From Nelumbo lutea (Eukaryota; Streptophyta; Magnoliopsida; Proteales; Nelumbonaceae): a stretch of 64,000 nucleotides of DNA. The stretch's first letter is position 1, and the number at the start of each line of letters is the position of its first letter. A model generated the notes under the pieces. It was not told the origin of the DNA, made no database searches, and saw only the letters and a program-made list of their open reading frames with translations. The stretch is from NCBI GenBank assembly GCA_022828595.1, contig JAKGHH010000003.1, positions 55,355,759 through 55,419,758 on the forward strand, in the 5' to 3' direction. Both the position numbers and the translations under genes were made by a program. Shown here piece after piece: positions 33,240-45,359 of the stretch.

Positions 33240-34350
33240 TGATGAGGGGCGATTTGGCCCTCCAATGATGTGATGACACATTGCACCTCAAAACAACCAA
33301 GTGACATCTCAGCACTACGTAAGCAAATCTTGGGAATGCTCCAGACACCTCGCATCCACCTTGACGACCTCGACACCGCTTTGGCAAGTTAAACTGCGAA
33401 CGACCCAACAAGACATCAGGTCAGTGTAAGAGGCAACTTGCTTCTGCCGACCTGACCCGAGTTCATTAGCAACCTGCCTTACGTGTTGAGCGACCTCCTC
33501 CTTAAGCGAGCTATCATCTTCGATTTCCTCGGGATCATGACGCCACGTTGGAAGAGCCAATTATTACCCCGCCCACTTTGGGCATGACTAGATAGACACT
33601 ACCTGCTTACACGGAGTCCACCTCTAGGCGTGAAACCTAGGGGTGCAAATCGGGCGGGTTGGGCTGGGTTTATGGTCAACCCAGGCCCAACCCTAAAATT
33701 TGGGCTTAAGGCCCGATCCTAATGTCAAGCCCTATTTTCTCAACTCGAGCCCAGCTCGCCTTGTAATTTGATGCACTCGGGTTGGGCTTAGGCTCGGGTT
33801 GGTCAATGAACCCACTCTAAAATTATACATATATAAATGTATTTATACAAATATACATATATTTACATATGTATGTAAATATGTATACATATATTTACAT
33901 ATATACACATATATGTATAAATGTATATAATTGGGTTGGGCTCGGACAGGGTTCAAACTACCTAAGGGCTAGGCCTAAGCCCAGCCCAAAAAAAAAAAAA
34001 AAAAAACGGATTTCTTGGGCCTGAGCCCAACCTAAGGACCAAAAATCCAAGCCCAATCCATGTAAAATCCAAGCCCAAAGATCCCGGACGCACTTCATGG
34101 AGTTCACAACAGCCTTCCTATATAAAGGTATCCCCTTCTACAAAATTTGTACGCGTGATTTAGCTTTCTAAGCACTCTAGTTTTCTCACTTTCAAGCTTA
34201 CAAACTCAGCTCGCTAACTTAAGCATCAGAGTGCCCACCCCAGGTAAAGCAACCCTGACACTCTGATCACTTCTCTCTTGCAGTTTGGCCACGCGACCTA
34301 CCCAGTCCGATGTCCGAGCTGTCTACTAGTAGGGAGTGTTAGATTACAAT
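33240..34350 (+). mobile_element. Solo LTR, copy 2, with nested MITE and 50-bp flanking repeats
   Basis: Starts TGATGAGGGGCGATTTGG and ends near GGGAGTGTTAGATTACAAT; shares with the intact LTR (62321-63020) a CTATATAAA promoter-like box (about 34120), GCTAACTTAAGCAT and GTCCACC...GGTAAAGCA. It lacks the CATCA end. A GGGTTGGGC-rich MITE is nested at 33640-34080. Flanks are 50-bp direct repeats (33190-33239 and 34351-34400). Confidence 0.65.
33640..34080. mobile_element. hAT-like MITE, GGGTTGGGC-rich, nested in an LTR
   Basis: Begins GGGGTGCAAATCGGGCGGG and carries repeated GGGTTGGGCT/AGCCCAA words in inverted order. Its centre is an AT-rich palindromic stretch (33820-33930, TACATATA-type). 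Same family as 42667-43032. Confidence 0.6.
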
Positions 34351-34400
34351 ACAAAGTTAGGAGGTGCAATGCCAAGGGTGATAGTTTCTAATTTACCACC

Positions 34401-35489
34401 CTAGAAAAAAACAAAGGGTATTTTTGTATTTTAAATAGGCATTTTTTTATTAAGGTTCGACATTGATACAGAAAAAACTTACAATCAATCAATTAGTATC
34501 ATAAAAAAGGTGAAATAAGATAGCATTTATCAAAATTCATGGGGGTGTTTTGACTAATCAAAGCTCTTCCAATGCGATGTCTGCTCGGTATCATAGATTT
34601 TCCCTTTTTATTAATAATATAATTAGGGTAAGCTTCATTTCTAAAACTGCGATGTACTCCAATCATGTCTAAATCTCTTGCCCACGGAAACCTTATCCAT
34701 GCCTATTAATCAATAATTTATTATTAATTTTAATTAGGACCCACATGTTATTTTTCCCCTTAAAAGTTACTTAGCTGAAAGAGTAGATTTTTTTTTTGTT
34801 TTATTAACAATTTTTTATTAATTAATCGTAAATAAAAATAAATATTTTGTGTTTACTCTTGGTCACATGTGAATAAATGAGAATTTTATGCGGTATCCGT
34901 ATGTAATTTTTTAGTTTTTTTATTTGAGTAGTATCACATCAGTAAAACAATGTCTCCAACATTGTTTGTTTTTGCCTTAAAATAACTTTTTTTTACCATA
35001 ATTTGAAAGCAAAAATTACCTTTTTAAGGCTGTAGTTGGCAGTTGAAATACCCTTATCAATATGTGATATAGGCACAAAAATAAGATAAATCCATAAATA
35101 AGGAATGCCAAATGCAACTTAATATTTTAGGATAAAAATGGTCTTTTGCAAAGTTCAAGAGTCATTATAACCAAATATCCAAAAAACAAAAAAATTATAA
35201 AACCAAAAGACAATGAACTTCATAATCCATAGGATCCTCCAGGATCTGAAAACTCACCCAGAGCTAAATTTTACACTCATTTAAGATACAAAACAACACC
35301 TCAAACAGATGCAAGAAAATTCAATTTAGGGTATAAAATTTATTCAATTCTCATTTACACTGAAAACAAATGCAGCCCAATAAACCCTACAACTCCTAAG
35401 CATAAACTCTGCATGTCATATATCAGTCAAAGCTTTAAGCCATTTGGGAGGACAATCTCAACAGTGGCCTTTTTTTATTTGAATAAATT
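34401..35489. other. AT-rich intergenic DNA
   Basis: No convincing ORF. Contains short MITE-like pieces (TTTACACTGAAAACAAATGC at about 35355) and poly-T/poly-A tracts. Confidence 0.5.
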
Positions 35490-36990
35490 TCTTAAACTAT
35501 TTTTATTGTTTAGTTAATTGATTAAATATATTCTTATTGTTTGAAAATTGACTAACTATCCCTATTCTTTCTGACAATTGACTAATACTTTCCTTACCTC
35601 ACCGTCCGTTAACAGAAAGACAAAAAAATTATTTTACCCTTTATTCTTTTCATGTTTTCAAAATAAAACCTTTACTCTCCATTAGTTCTAAACACGTTCA
35701 GCAACCCAAATTCAAGCCCTTAAAGGTCTATAATTCTCTTTGTTGATTTTATTGTTTCTTCTCTTATTTATGCTGAACTATCAATTCTACCATGTAATCG
35801 GGAAGTTCATTTAACTGCACTTAATAAAAAGCTCATTTAATGGCAGCCATTAAATGAAGCACACGATCAAATAAAAACAAGTCCATTAGTTCAGACTAAA
35901 AATGAAACCAAATAACAGTGAAAACAAATATGAGAAGATGGGGTGATAATAGGATTGCCTTCATAACCAGGGGACAGGGGATAAGAGCAGTTTGGAAATA
36001 GTCGTCGACGAGATGAAGGGGAAAGGGAATGTTGGAAATGGCCAGCGACCATTTTGACTAATAGATGGCCACATCGAAAGAGGGAGGGAGCGCCATCCAT
36101 CGAAGCGGCCATCACCATCACCATCGCCAACGACGACGTCGCTGCAACTACCGAAGGCGGAGCGTGCGCAGGCGGGCGGTGATCTCTGCCGCCCTCCCCC
36201 TCCTTCTCAATCTGATCCTTTCAGATTGTTTGTCCGAGCGCCATTTGGTTTGATGGGCGAGAATGCAGAGGGCCTGTCGTTCATGAGCGAATGTTATTAG
36301 GTGCCGGAGCTAGATGTTAACGGGCATAGATCAGGAGCGAATGTTGTTAGGCATCAATGGAGAAGACAAGAGCCTGTCGTTCATGCGCAGCCCAAAATTC
36401 CTAACCACCAGACCCACCCATTACCCGAAAGGCACCAGCCTCAGCCGCCGGTCGCCACGCCTGTAAAGCCTTCTCTTCATTCCCTTGTTCATAAGCAAGA
36501 TATGATCTTGGAAAAGCCTTTTGAAGATATTAAAGCTCATTACATGGTCGGAAAGGAACTGGGTAGAGGTCAATTTGGGTTGATGGACGAGAATGCAGAG
36601 GGTCTTAAATGTTTGTGGGTTGGGTTTCAAAGGAATCTCGGTCTCCCTATAAAACCCAGACCCTTTGAACCTTTGTCTGAAATCTCACCATTTTTTTTCT
36701 GGAGATGTCTGACGGTCTCCGGTTCTCTCCTTGTCTCCAATCTCTACCGAACGGGAAAGACCTGAGAGGAACAGAAAATGCAGTTGCACCTGTGACGGAG
36801 ATCTCTGCCGTAAAAGAAGGCAGCTGCAACTACCGAACGGGGGAGCATGCGCAGGCTGACGGAGATCTCTGCCGCCCTCCACCTCCTCTCTACTTTAGAA
36901 ATCTGATCTTTTAAGATTGGCTGTCCAAGATGTCAATGTCAATTTTCAAACAGTAAAGACACACTTAATCAATTAGCTAAATTTACCCTT
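35490..36990 (+). mobile_element. Pack-MULE-like element carrying host gene fragments
   Basis: Terminal inverted repeats at 35511-35552 and 36939-36980 match at about 35 of 42 positions (TAGTTAATTGATTAA and TTTGAAAATTGAC versus their inverted forms). Between them is GC-rich, non-transposon-like DNA including a CDPK 5' fragment (36340-36580) and two direct copies of a GC-rich block (about 36143-36240 and 36825-36925, both with TGCAACTACCGAA and GATCTCTGCCGCCCTCC). No transposase. Outer ends and target duplication are not resolved. Confidence 0.6.
36301..36765 (+). pseudogene. Captured CDPK 5' fragment in a chimeric 154-codon ORF
   Basis: The middle of the frame reads QDMILEKPFEDIKAHYMV then GKELGRGQFG, the junction of variable N-terminus and kinase domain in plant calcium-dependent protein kinases (usual form ILGKPFED...Y.LGKELGRGQFG). 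The ATP-binding glycine loop GRGQFG is the last kinase residue; the frame then runs into foreign sequence (LMDENAEGLK). Upstream HAQPKIPNHQTHPLPERHQP resembles a CDPK variable N-terminus, but the usual MGxxC myristoylation start is absent. There is no catalytic core, so no kinase activity. Confidence 0.7.
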
Positions 36991-38429
36991 TTCTCTTTTG
37001 TGGTTTTGTGGTACGATAGCATCAAAATTCACGACCCAAAGGAAAATAACAAGTTGTTGGCCACCCACCATGGAACGGCATTTAGGAAAGGAATCACGTG
37101 AGGCAACTAACCAACGTTACAGATTTGAGAAAAGTGTACGACAATGATACAAGGCTGAGTCGGGATCTGTATTAATTGTTCCCGGCAAATTGTGTACCCT
37201 CTTTTAGCTCAAGGCTCCAAAAGTCCTAATGCACCAAACCTGTACTGCTGCAGTGTTGTTCCCACACTTGTGCTTGCTCAATTTAAAAAATTTTAGGAAA
37301 ACAGACTGTAATTCACCTCATAAATCTAAAATTATAGCTTCCTTATAAATGCATTTTGCTCATAGATTTGACATCGATCTATGATCAGGATTCATCCCAC
37401 TTCTACCATGAGACTAACATTTCTGAGGTAGATTAAACTATAAAAACCTAAAAAATTTTTGGTGAACTACAAAGGAAACACGAACATCCATAATTATTTC
37501 ATATCTTTTTCTCACGAGATAGAAAGTTTTCGGGAAAATGCACACAAAATCTACGGCACTGACATAGTTAATAATTTTTTTATAAAAAAAAAAAAAAGAA
37601 AAATTCAACTAAGATGCCAAAAAGATATGATATCGAACAAATTTAAGGCCAATCTAATGGTATCACAAAAGAAGTGATCAATGGGTTGCATTAATCAAAA
37701 TTCACGGAGTGCTTTAAAGCTTTTCCGGTATCATATCTTTCTGGTATGGTAGATTTCCCCCCGAAAATTTTATATAGGCAAGAAATCTTGTAAAGGGAAT
37801 TGAATGATGAATGATTGATTGCTTCATCTCTCCCACCCATAAGAACCCTACACATATCTTGAACCTGTTTGAAGTATGGTGAAGTTGTGCTGGATATCTC
37901 AAAGCCCATCAGGCCCATTCTAGATGATTTTCAGAATTTATCTGTATTTCAGTAGTGGCATAGTTGTAAAATGTTGATGCATTCTACTTTCTCCTGGTTT
38001 ATATATTATTTTTTATTTTATTTATTGACATAAACATATTATACAAGAAAAAAGCCCCTGTGAATTTTTGGAAGTCTTAACAAATCAAAATCTCCAGTGA
38101 ATTTTGACAAAAAACACCTGATTGGTTATCAATTTTATGATATCGGTTGATTGGTTACAAGTTTTTCTGATATCACATCTTTCTTGTATCATAACCAAAC
38201 CCATCATATAAATATAATTTTTTATTTTATAGAACATATAAAGAGATGCATAAAAATGTTATATGATAAAATATCCCTAGGGGGCCTCCTGGCCTTCCAT
38301 GCCTATACTCTGTTTTACCATGGTTTGGACCCAACCCATGATATATACTTCCAAGGTTAATCCATTCGGAGGGATGCTTTATTATTTATTTTTTGTTATT
38401 TGTGGCACTTATTCTCTTCTCAAGTGGAA
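36991..38429. other. AT-rich intergenic DNA with partial repeats
   Basis: Pieces such as ATCAAAATTCACGGAGTG (37695) and GATTGGTTATCAATTTTATG (38112) recur near 34527 and 54160, suggesting decayed elements. No gene seen. Confidence 0.45.
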
Positions 38430-38757
38430 GGGGCTATTTGATAACAGCTGAAATTGCTGAACTGAATAAATAATTTCTTTGTCTTTTAGTGGACAAAATA
38501 ATTAAATGATAAAATATTGGAGAATATATAGAGTACTGTACTTTTCTACCCAAACTTCAGCTTCAGCCGTTTAGGAGCTTAGATCCTCCTTAACTTATTA
38601 ACTAGAAGACAAAGCAGTAAGCTATTCAGTTCAGCCACTTCAGCTGTTTTTAAGCAACTCTGACAAGGCCCACAATCATAGCACACAACCTCCTTAAGAG
38701 ATAAAACAATAATAACTCATTCAGTTTGGCAACTTCAGCTGTCATCAAATTGCTCCC
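38430..38757. mobile_element. hAT-like MITE with GATAACAGCTGAA ends, copy 1
   Basis: Left GGGCTATTTGATAACAGCTG and right CAGCTGTCATCAAATTGCTCC are inverted; a further internal end copy (TTCAGTTCAGCCACTTCAGC) lies near 38620. Relatives at 48117-48404 and 55528-55746. Confidence 0.7.
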
Positions 38758-39330
38758 AAGTAAGAACACTTCACAGTAAGCTTGTTATTGTTGTTGTTGT
38801 TATCAATGTTGTAGGATTTGAATTAGATTAAGAACCGGAATGCTCCATGGTTCCAGATTTTACTGATTAACTAAGCAGTTTTGCTGTTCAGCCAGTAAAG
38901 AACTGGAAAAACTGTCATTTAACCAGGACCTAAAAAGGTCACCGGTTCCTAATTTTTACAATTTGACCATATGGTCCAGATTGAATCATATAATACTGAT
39001 TATTATCATTAAGATTTAAGACTCAATTTGGAAAGAGTATAAATACAAATATATACAGTACAAAACTTCATATACTATATTTTTAAACCTTGTATTTGCA
39101 TTGCACACAATTGTATTCTTCCCAAACAGAGCATAAACATATTCCAAATGGTATTAGTTGAGACACAAATGGCGAAATTGTCCATGAACAAAGTGACCAA
39201 AGATTGGAGAAAAACCACTTCGCTTTAGTCTCACATTTGTTGCTTCCATCTTCATCACTCATCAGCACCTTAAACGTGTCAGGAGTGAGTTGGGCTTCAC
39301 TTGTAAAGCCCGTTCGAACTGCCTTTACAG

Positions 39331-39396
39331 CCTTGCATTGGGAATATCTCCATACTTATGTTTTTTATTTCATAGGGAGATATTCCCAATACAAGG
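39331..39396. other. Short perfect-stem hairpin (candidate small-RNA foldback)
   Basis: Arms 39331-39351 and 39376-39396 pair at 20 of 21 positions (CCTTGCATTGGGAATATCTC against its inverse) with a 24-nt loop. Single arms of the same motif occur near 39598, 41779 and 52089, so it is a small repeat family rather than a lone sequence. Transcription is unknown. Confidence 0.6.
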
Positions 39397-42089
39397 TTGC
39401 AAGAGACTGTTTGAATGGTGTGAGCATGGGCTTTGCACTAATCAAAACCAAACTCGTTCAGCACCCTTCAATAAGAATGCACTTTTGATCGTGTAAGCAC
39501 AGATTGTTGCATAATTATAAATTGCTATGTGGACCGGCACCCCATGAATAGTAGGTGGCCCAGGAGACCGGATCTGCTCCTTACACGCACATCTTACCAT
39601 GCATTGGAAACATCTCCCATACTTATAAGTTATTATTCATGAGAAATGTTTCCCCGTGTGAAGAGAAAATCCCGTTCCATGGCCCAGACGCCATTTGTGC
39701 CATTTGTGCCAGGCCTCGGGCATTGGGGGGATCATACCTCCCAGGTCAGCCCTGGCACGGCCCGTGGCCTGGTTCTCAGTCATGCTGGCCATGGCAGGTC
39801 GGACCTAGCTACCATATTTCTTTTCCATGCTTTCAGTTCCGGGTTCCAGTGCAGCTTTCCACTTTTTCTAGATTAATAAGAAAAATTAGTAAAAAAATGA
39901 AAAAAATATATAATATGAAAAAATTAACATGACTAATAGACATTAAGTTGGAAAGAAATTTATCCTTTCAAATTTAATGTGTACAGAAAAAAGAATACAC
40001 TAAAAAAATAATAAAATGGAGTTGGTCATTTATTCATTCAAGATGCTCGATCTCCTCCTCTTCTCTAATTAAGGTGAGATGCCACGTGTCTATATAAATG
40101 GTCAGTGCAACCACTGCTGTGGCAGCTAAATTCACGTTTGCATTTTTTACAAATTGCTCTTCTTCCCTTTCTACAGATTTCCACAATCTCAAATATATTC
40201 CAAACATGCATGTCTCCTTTTTAGTGTTACCCACTGGGCTTCGTCAACAAAAGAAAAGGATTTTGAAAAGAGTTGGCCATTGTAGAGAGTAATAGAGTAT
40301 GAAAATTGTGGTGAGAATTAAGTAGCGTAGGGTAGGGTATCTATAGGAATTGGGGGATTAATTTGACCAAAATACCCTTAAAAATTAGTTATTTATGGCT
40401 GTTGGGAGGGATATTTTGATCATTTTTAGGAGTGATAAACTTAAATACCCCTAATTCAGAGGACACTTAGGTCATTTTTACCCCAATCATCTAAAATACA
40501 AAAATGCCCCCTAATGGATAGGAATGACAACAGGGCAGGGATCATATTCTCCGCCCTTAACATTGATTTTGGCATAAATCTCTATCCCCGACCTTAATTC
40601 CCATTGGAGATAAAAGTTGTCCTCTATTCCTAATCCCCGACAGGGATGGATTCTCTGTTGGGGCCCCTCCAATGGCTATATTCTGTCATGGGCGACATGC
40701 ATGCCATGCCGGCCTGGTATCTAGGTCATGACATACCGACTCATGCATTGGGCCATGCCAGGCCGGGCTTTCTGACCGGGCCATGCCTCAGAGGCGCAGT
40801 CCACTCCGCAACCTAGACCCGGCATGGCATAGTACTGTAGCGGCTGGGCCATGTTGGCCCACATTACAGCTCTATGAATTCCTATTGAGGATTCAACAAT
40901 GGATATCCTCATATCCAGCCAATAGATAACCAACAAATCCAAAGTGCTTCCAAACAACCCAACGTACAACTACAGGCTATAACTCTTGGCTTCACAAGCA
41001 GAGGCATAGTTGGCAGGTAACAGCAATGGCTCTAATAAGCTCTCCATTGCAGGAACAAATAACAGGACGCAAGTCAGTCCAAATTCTCCTTCAAGAAGGG
41101 TCAAATTCTCCGTCTGGGTGTGATTTGTCTTCTGGAATTTCATGTTCACTAATGTCCGAGAGAGTTGGGTCACTTTTGTTTCCTCTTACTTTTTTTTTGT
41201 TGTTTTTCTCTTCATTCACGCAATCCAATCCAAATTACTTTTTGTTGTTTTCTTTGCTTTTTCTTTTCCTTTTCCATCTTTTACTTTTAGGATAAAAATA
41301 TTAATGGTCAAACTGTCAAAGAGAATAAGAGATAATTTTCTTCATATTTTTGTCTCAACTCTTTATTCTCTTTTGGTTTTCCTTGTACCAAACTTTGGAT
41401 TTTCTTTCTATCTATTTCCATCGAAACCAAATGGATTGTTAGTTTCAATTACTGGAATTGTTTTTACAAGAATGAAAGAGAAACAGCAAAAAAAAAAAAA
41501 AAAAAAAAACTCAACATTTTGGTCATTTGTATAGAAAATATATTAATAAGGGTTTGCATCATGTTTTGCTACCTCTTACCAAACGAGTCAAGACCTATAT
41601 ATCCGCATGAGAATTTTGAGCCCAAACATAGGTTACATTTGGCATTCTTTATTTTAATGATTTATCTCATTTTTGCTATTAAAAATCAATGTTCATTGAG
41701 TCTGGATTTCCCACCCACATAACATTGAAGCCACATGAAAACGTCTCATCCTCTTGCATTTTATTATACACAGGGAGATGTTCCCAATGCACAAAGATAG
41801 TGTTTTATGGGTCGATGTGGGTAGAGTTCTTGTAGGTAGGAGATCGGGAGTCGTGTTCATGAAATAAATCCTTAAAATAAGAAATGCCAAATGCAGTCTT
41901 AATAAGTGAAAGTGCATGATCTGTAACTCGAACAAAAACTGGTATAATGAAAATAAACAGACTAAACCGGCCTCTATATGTAAGAGGTAATCTTTCTATC
42001 ACCTGACCAATGTGAGAAAAAAAAGGAAAAATTCCTATCAAATCCTATTCTACAGACCCCTAATCTATGTTTTACTTATTAGGTGATTA

Positions 42090-42620
42090 ATTACTGGTAG
42101 CTGAGATGGTCACTTGGCGTCCAGCGGTCCGGGATCAAACCCACGTGATTGCAGGCTCTCTGTCGTAAGGTTAATGGACCTAATGTAAAGGGGGTGTCAA
42201 TTGGACTGAATTTGGTCCAATATGAGTCCATTATAAATAGACTAGATCTAATCAATCTCATGAATACCTTGGACTGATCCAATTCAATGTCTAGACCATT
42301 CAATCTGTTTAAATTGGTTTTAATTTAGTTTGATTCCAACTCAAACCTGGTCCATTGGCACCTGTATTCTTATCTTCTATCAATGGACCATGTATTAGTT
42401 CAATCCAAACTAATCTAATATAAGTCCACTAGGGGTGGTCTAGGTCCAATCTAATCCAATAAATACTTTGGAATTGTCCAATTCAATATATCTTATAGGT
42501 CCATCAAATCCGTCCAAATTAGTTTTGATTTGGATGCAATCCAACCTAAACTGGTCCATTGACATCCTTGCTCATATATACCCCTGTTTTGTCGCCACTA
42601 CTTGATTTGCAATATTAAAA
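42090..42620 (+). mobile_element. tRNA-derived SINE-like sequence split by a MITE
   Basis: TAGCTGAGATGGT (box A-like, 42098) and GGGATCAAACCC (box B-like, 42131) are spaced as in a tRNA. The body continues after a MITE insertion (42185-42571) with TGTTTTGTCGCCACTAC and TGCAATATTAAAAAATC. The copy B counterpart (50217-50350) is uninterrupted. Low-copy SINE or tRNA pseudogene. Confidence 0.45.
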
Positions 42621-42666
42621 AATCATTTATTGGTTAAATGTGAGAAGAAAATACCATTGTCACAAA

Positions 42667-43032
42667 TAGGGGTGCAATTTGGGTGGGCCCAACTTAAGAT
42701 TAGACTGACCCAGCCTGTAATTTTACATGGGCTGGGCTTAAATTTTTTATCCTTGGGCTGGGCCTGGGCTCAAAAGCTCATGCTTTTAAATGTTTTGTGC
42801 TGGACTTGGGCCTTGTCTTTAAGAAGCCCAAACTCAGTCTGAGCAGTTGAACTTGCCTCGACCCAATTATATACATATATATGTGCATATGTGTTGCATA
42901 TTACATTAAGGCTGGGCTTGGGCTGAATAGTTTGGGCTTAACTTCAGACTCAACTTTTAGGGTTAATTCCCAGGGTTGGGTTTGGGTTGAGCTAAAACCC
43001 GAGCCAGCCCGCCCAACTTTCATATCTAGGTA
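42667..43032. mobile_element. hAT non-autonomous element with exact 8-bp target duplication
   Basis: TAGGGGTGCAATTTGGG ... CATATCTAGGTA, flanked on both sides by GTCACAAA (42659-42666 and 43033-43040). GGGCTGGGC/GGGTTGGG-rich, no transposase. Absent at the matching point of copy B, so it inserted after the segmental duplication. Confidence 0.8.
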
Positions 43033-43550
43033 GTCACAAAAGAATGCATATTTCAATATCTAATTCCACTTGCGCTCCTGCCTCAGTATTATATTTTAAT
43101 TTATTTTCAGTGGAAAACCTCAAGCCGAAGTCTGGCACATGTGTGAAAAGGCTTAATATAAGTTGAACCCAAACCTGTTTGATGCACAATACTTAAGTTC
43201 AAAACTTCGGTACGATACACTGCCTATCAGGCATATCATATTTGTATGTGCTTGTGGATTTATAGAAACACCATTTTAAAGTTTTCCCTTAAAACTTTGG
43301 GAGATAGATGGTTAAACCCAGGGTCAGAATTAATAGACATAGAGTACTGTTAGGGTAGGTGTCAGCTCGGAATTGATGCCAATTTACGGGCGGGCATTGG
43401 TGCATAGAGTGTGGGTTGTTGCCATTTTGAATGTTTATAGTTCTGCAGTGGAAATCAGAAATCTGCATTGGGCCTGTCCTTACTTCTCCGTAAAACTTAT
43501 GTTTATATATCTATACTATCTATAAAAGTATAAATAGATGTGGTTGGCTT

Positions 43551-43700
43551 ATGTTATTTTTCACTAGACTAAATTACCCAATCTCTAAGGCTTGAATCAA
43601 CGAAAGAGCAGTGGTAAATATATAAATGTTATTTTTCACTAGACTAAATTACCCCATCTCTAAGGCTTGAATCAACGAAGGAGCAGTGGTAAATATATAA
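43551..43700. repeat. Tandem duplication, 2 x 75 bp
   Basis: ATGTTATTTTTCACTAGAC to GTGGTAAATATATAA occurs twice with about two differences (ACCCAATC/ACCCCATC, CGAAAGAG/CGAAGGAG). Confidence 0.9.
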
Positions 43701-43911
43701 TTTTGTTTTCTCATTTAATGCTTATTAGGAAACTCTTCTTTCTCTTTTAATACTTATTACAAAAAAAAAAAAAAACACAAAACTCCATTCTTTTTGTTCA
43801 TAATTGTAAAACAAGTCAATGGCAATAATGTTATTTAACATTCCCTTTTCATGTTTGTTAGGGAAAATACACAAAAATCCATCTTTTTATTCAATAATGG
43901 GAAAACAAACC

Positions 43912-44387
43912 ATGATAATTGTTGAAACCTCCCTTGAAGTTTTTTATCGTTGCCCAAACCTCCCTTGAAGTTTGGTAATTGCAATCACCTCCCCTAAATT
44001 TCTTGACATAGTTGCAAGTAGACCCCCCTTTGTAAAATCCTCTAACAAGAGGCATGAAAATGTCCAAAATACCCATGTAATTATTATTAAGGTTGGTTTA
44101 TACATAAAAAAACAATATAAATGTTACGAATAACAAAAAAGAGAGTTTAAAGTTGCAATTTTACTTTTGGACAATTGATACCAAGAAAAAAATTTGGAAA
44201 ATAAACATTTTGGTCAAAAGTAACTATATAGGTATTTTGGACATTTTTATGCTTTTTGTTAGAAGATTCCAACAAAGGGTCTAATTGCAATTGTGTCAAA
44301 AAGTTCATGGGAGGTGATTGCATTTACCAAACTTTTGGGGGGTCATCAATGATAAAAAAATTTAAGGGAGGTTTTAGCAATTTACCC
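43912..44387. mobile_element. Inverted-repeat MITE, Mutator-like, copy 2
   Basis: Left GATAATTGTTGAAACCTCCC and right GGGAGGTTTTAGCAATTTAC are inverted, and the inner CAAGTAGACCC / GGTCTAATTGCAATTG blocks also mirror. Same family as 288-785. No ORF of note. Confidence 0.65.
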
Positions 44388-45359
44388 TTTTATTTATTTA
44401 AATTAAAAAAAAACTTAAAGTATATCTTATGTTCTCAATAGCCAAGTTAAGCCACATTAACCACCATGAAGAGATTTCAAACTTGCAAATGAATGGGCAA
44501 TTTATTCTTTAAACTATTTTCTTGTTTTTTTTAATATTTTTAACCTATTTTAATTGGTTCAGTTTTTTATCATTAAGGTAGCATATGGTTTTCTTTTCTT
44601 TATTCCCACCATATGGTGGGTTAGTTTTTCATATCCATTTAATTACCTTAAAGCCCACAACATTGAATGGCAAGATATATCCATAAGTAATATTTTTTAT
44701 AGCAGTTCATTGTAAGGTTTTTAGTGGTTGAAGGAGCTGGAGTTGGATTTGTCGTATAGAAATTAATTCTTGCAAAGGTAATGAGAATTCAAATAAAATT
44801 TTGACGAAGGTAACTAATAAAAATTATTAATGAACCATTATAAATAAGAATAATAAGAATTTTATTAATGATAAATAAGAATAATAAGATTTTTTTTTAA
44901 TTCTTGTTACCATTGCAAGAATTTTATTTGGACATATCTTTATATTAATGAACCATAATAAATGTGATAAATAAGAATAATTTTTATAGATGTAGAAATA
45001 TAAAAAAATGCAAAAAATGGAAATATTATATATATATATATATATATACTATCACCATCACAAAATTTATCACGCGCAAAGAACGTACACAAATACTATA
45101 GTTATTTTTAAAGGGTAAGGATAGAATTAATGCCATTTTGGGTTTTGAGAGAACCTCAAGTACAAGATAATTTATAAATTATTTTGAATGAGACAAAAAT
45201 GCTTATTTTAATAATGGATTTACCCATGTTCTTTTATTTTCCATGTAAATAAGTTAATGACCATTTTAGCCATAAAAATCCATTATTAAAAGGGGCATTT
45301 TTGTCCCATTCAAGATAATTTATAAGGTAGAGTTAATGTTATTTTTAAAATGGCATTTT

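Noticed and set aside
36065..36253. Small ORF with a His-rich HHHHHRQRRRR stretch
   Set aside because: It arises from GC-rich captured DNA with CATCAC repeats; no start context or family support.
40721..40969. GGCATGGCC/GGCCATGCC-rich frame
   Set aside because: The sequence is a repeat (also at 39680-39800) with mirrored GGCATG words; the frame is a by-product.
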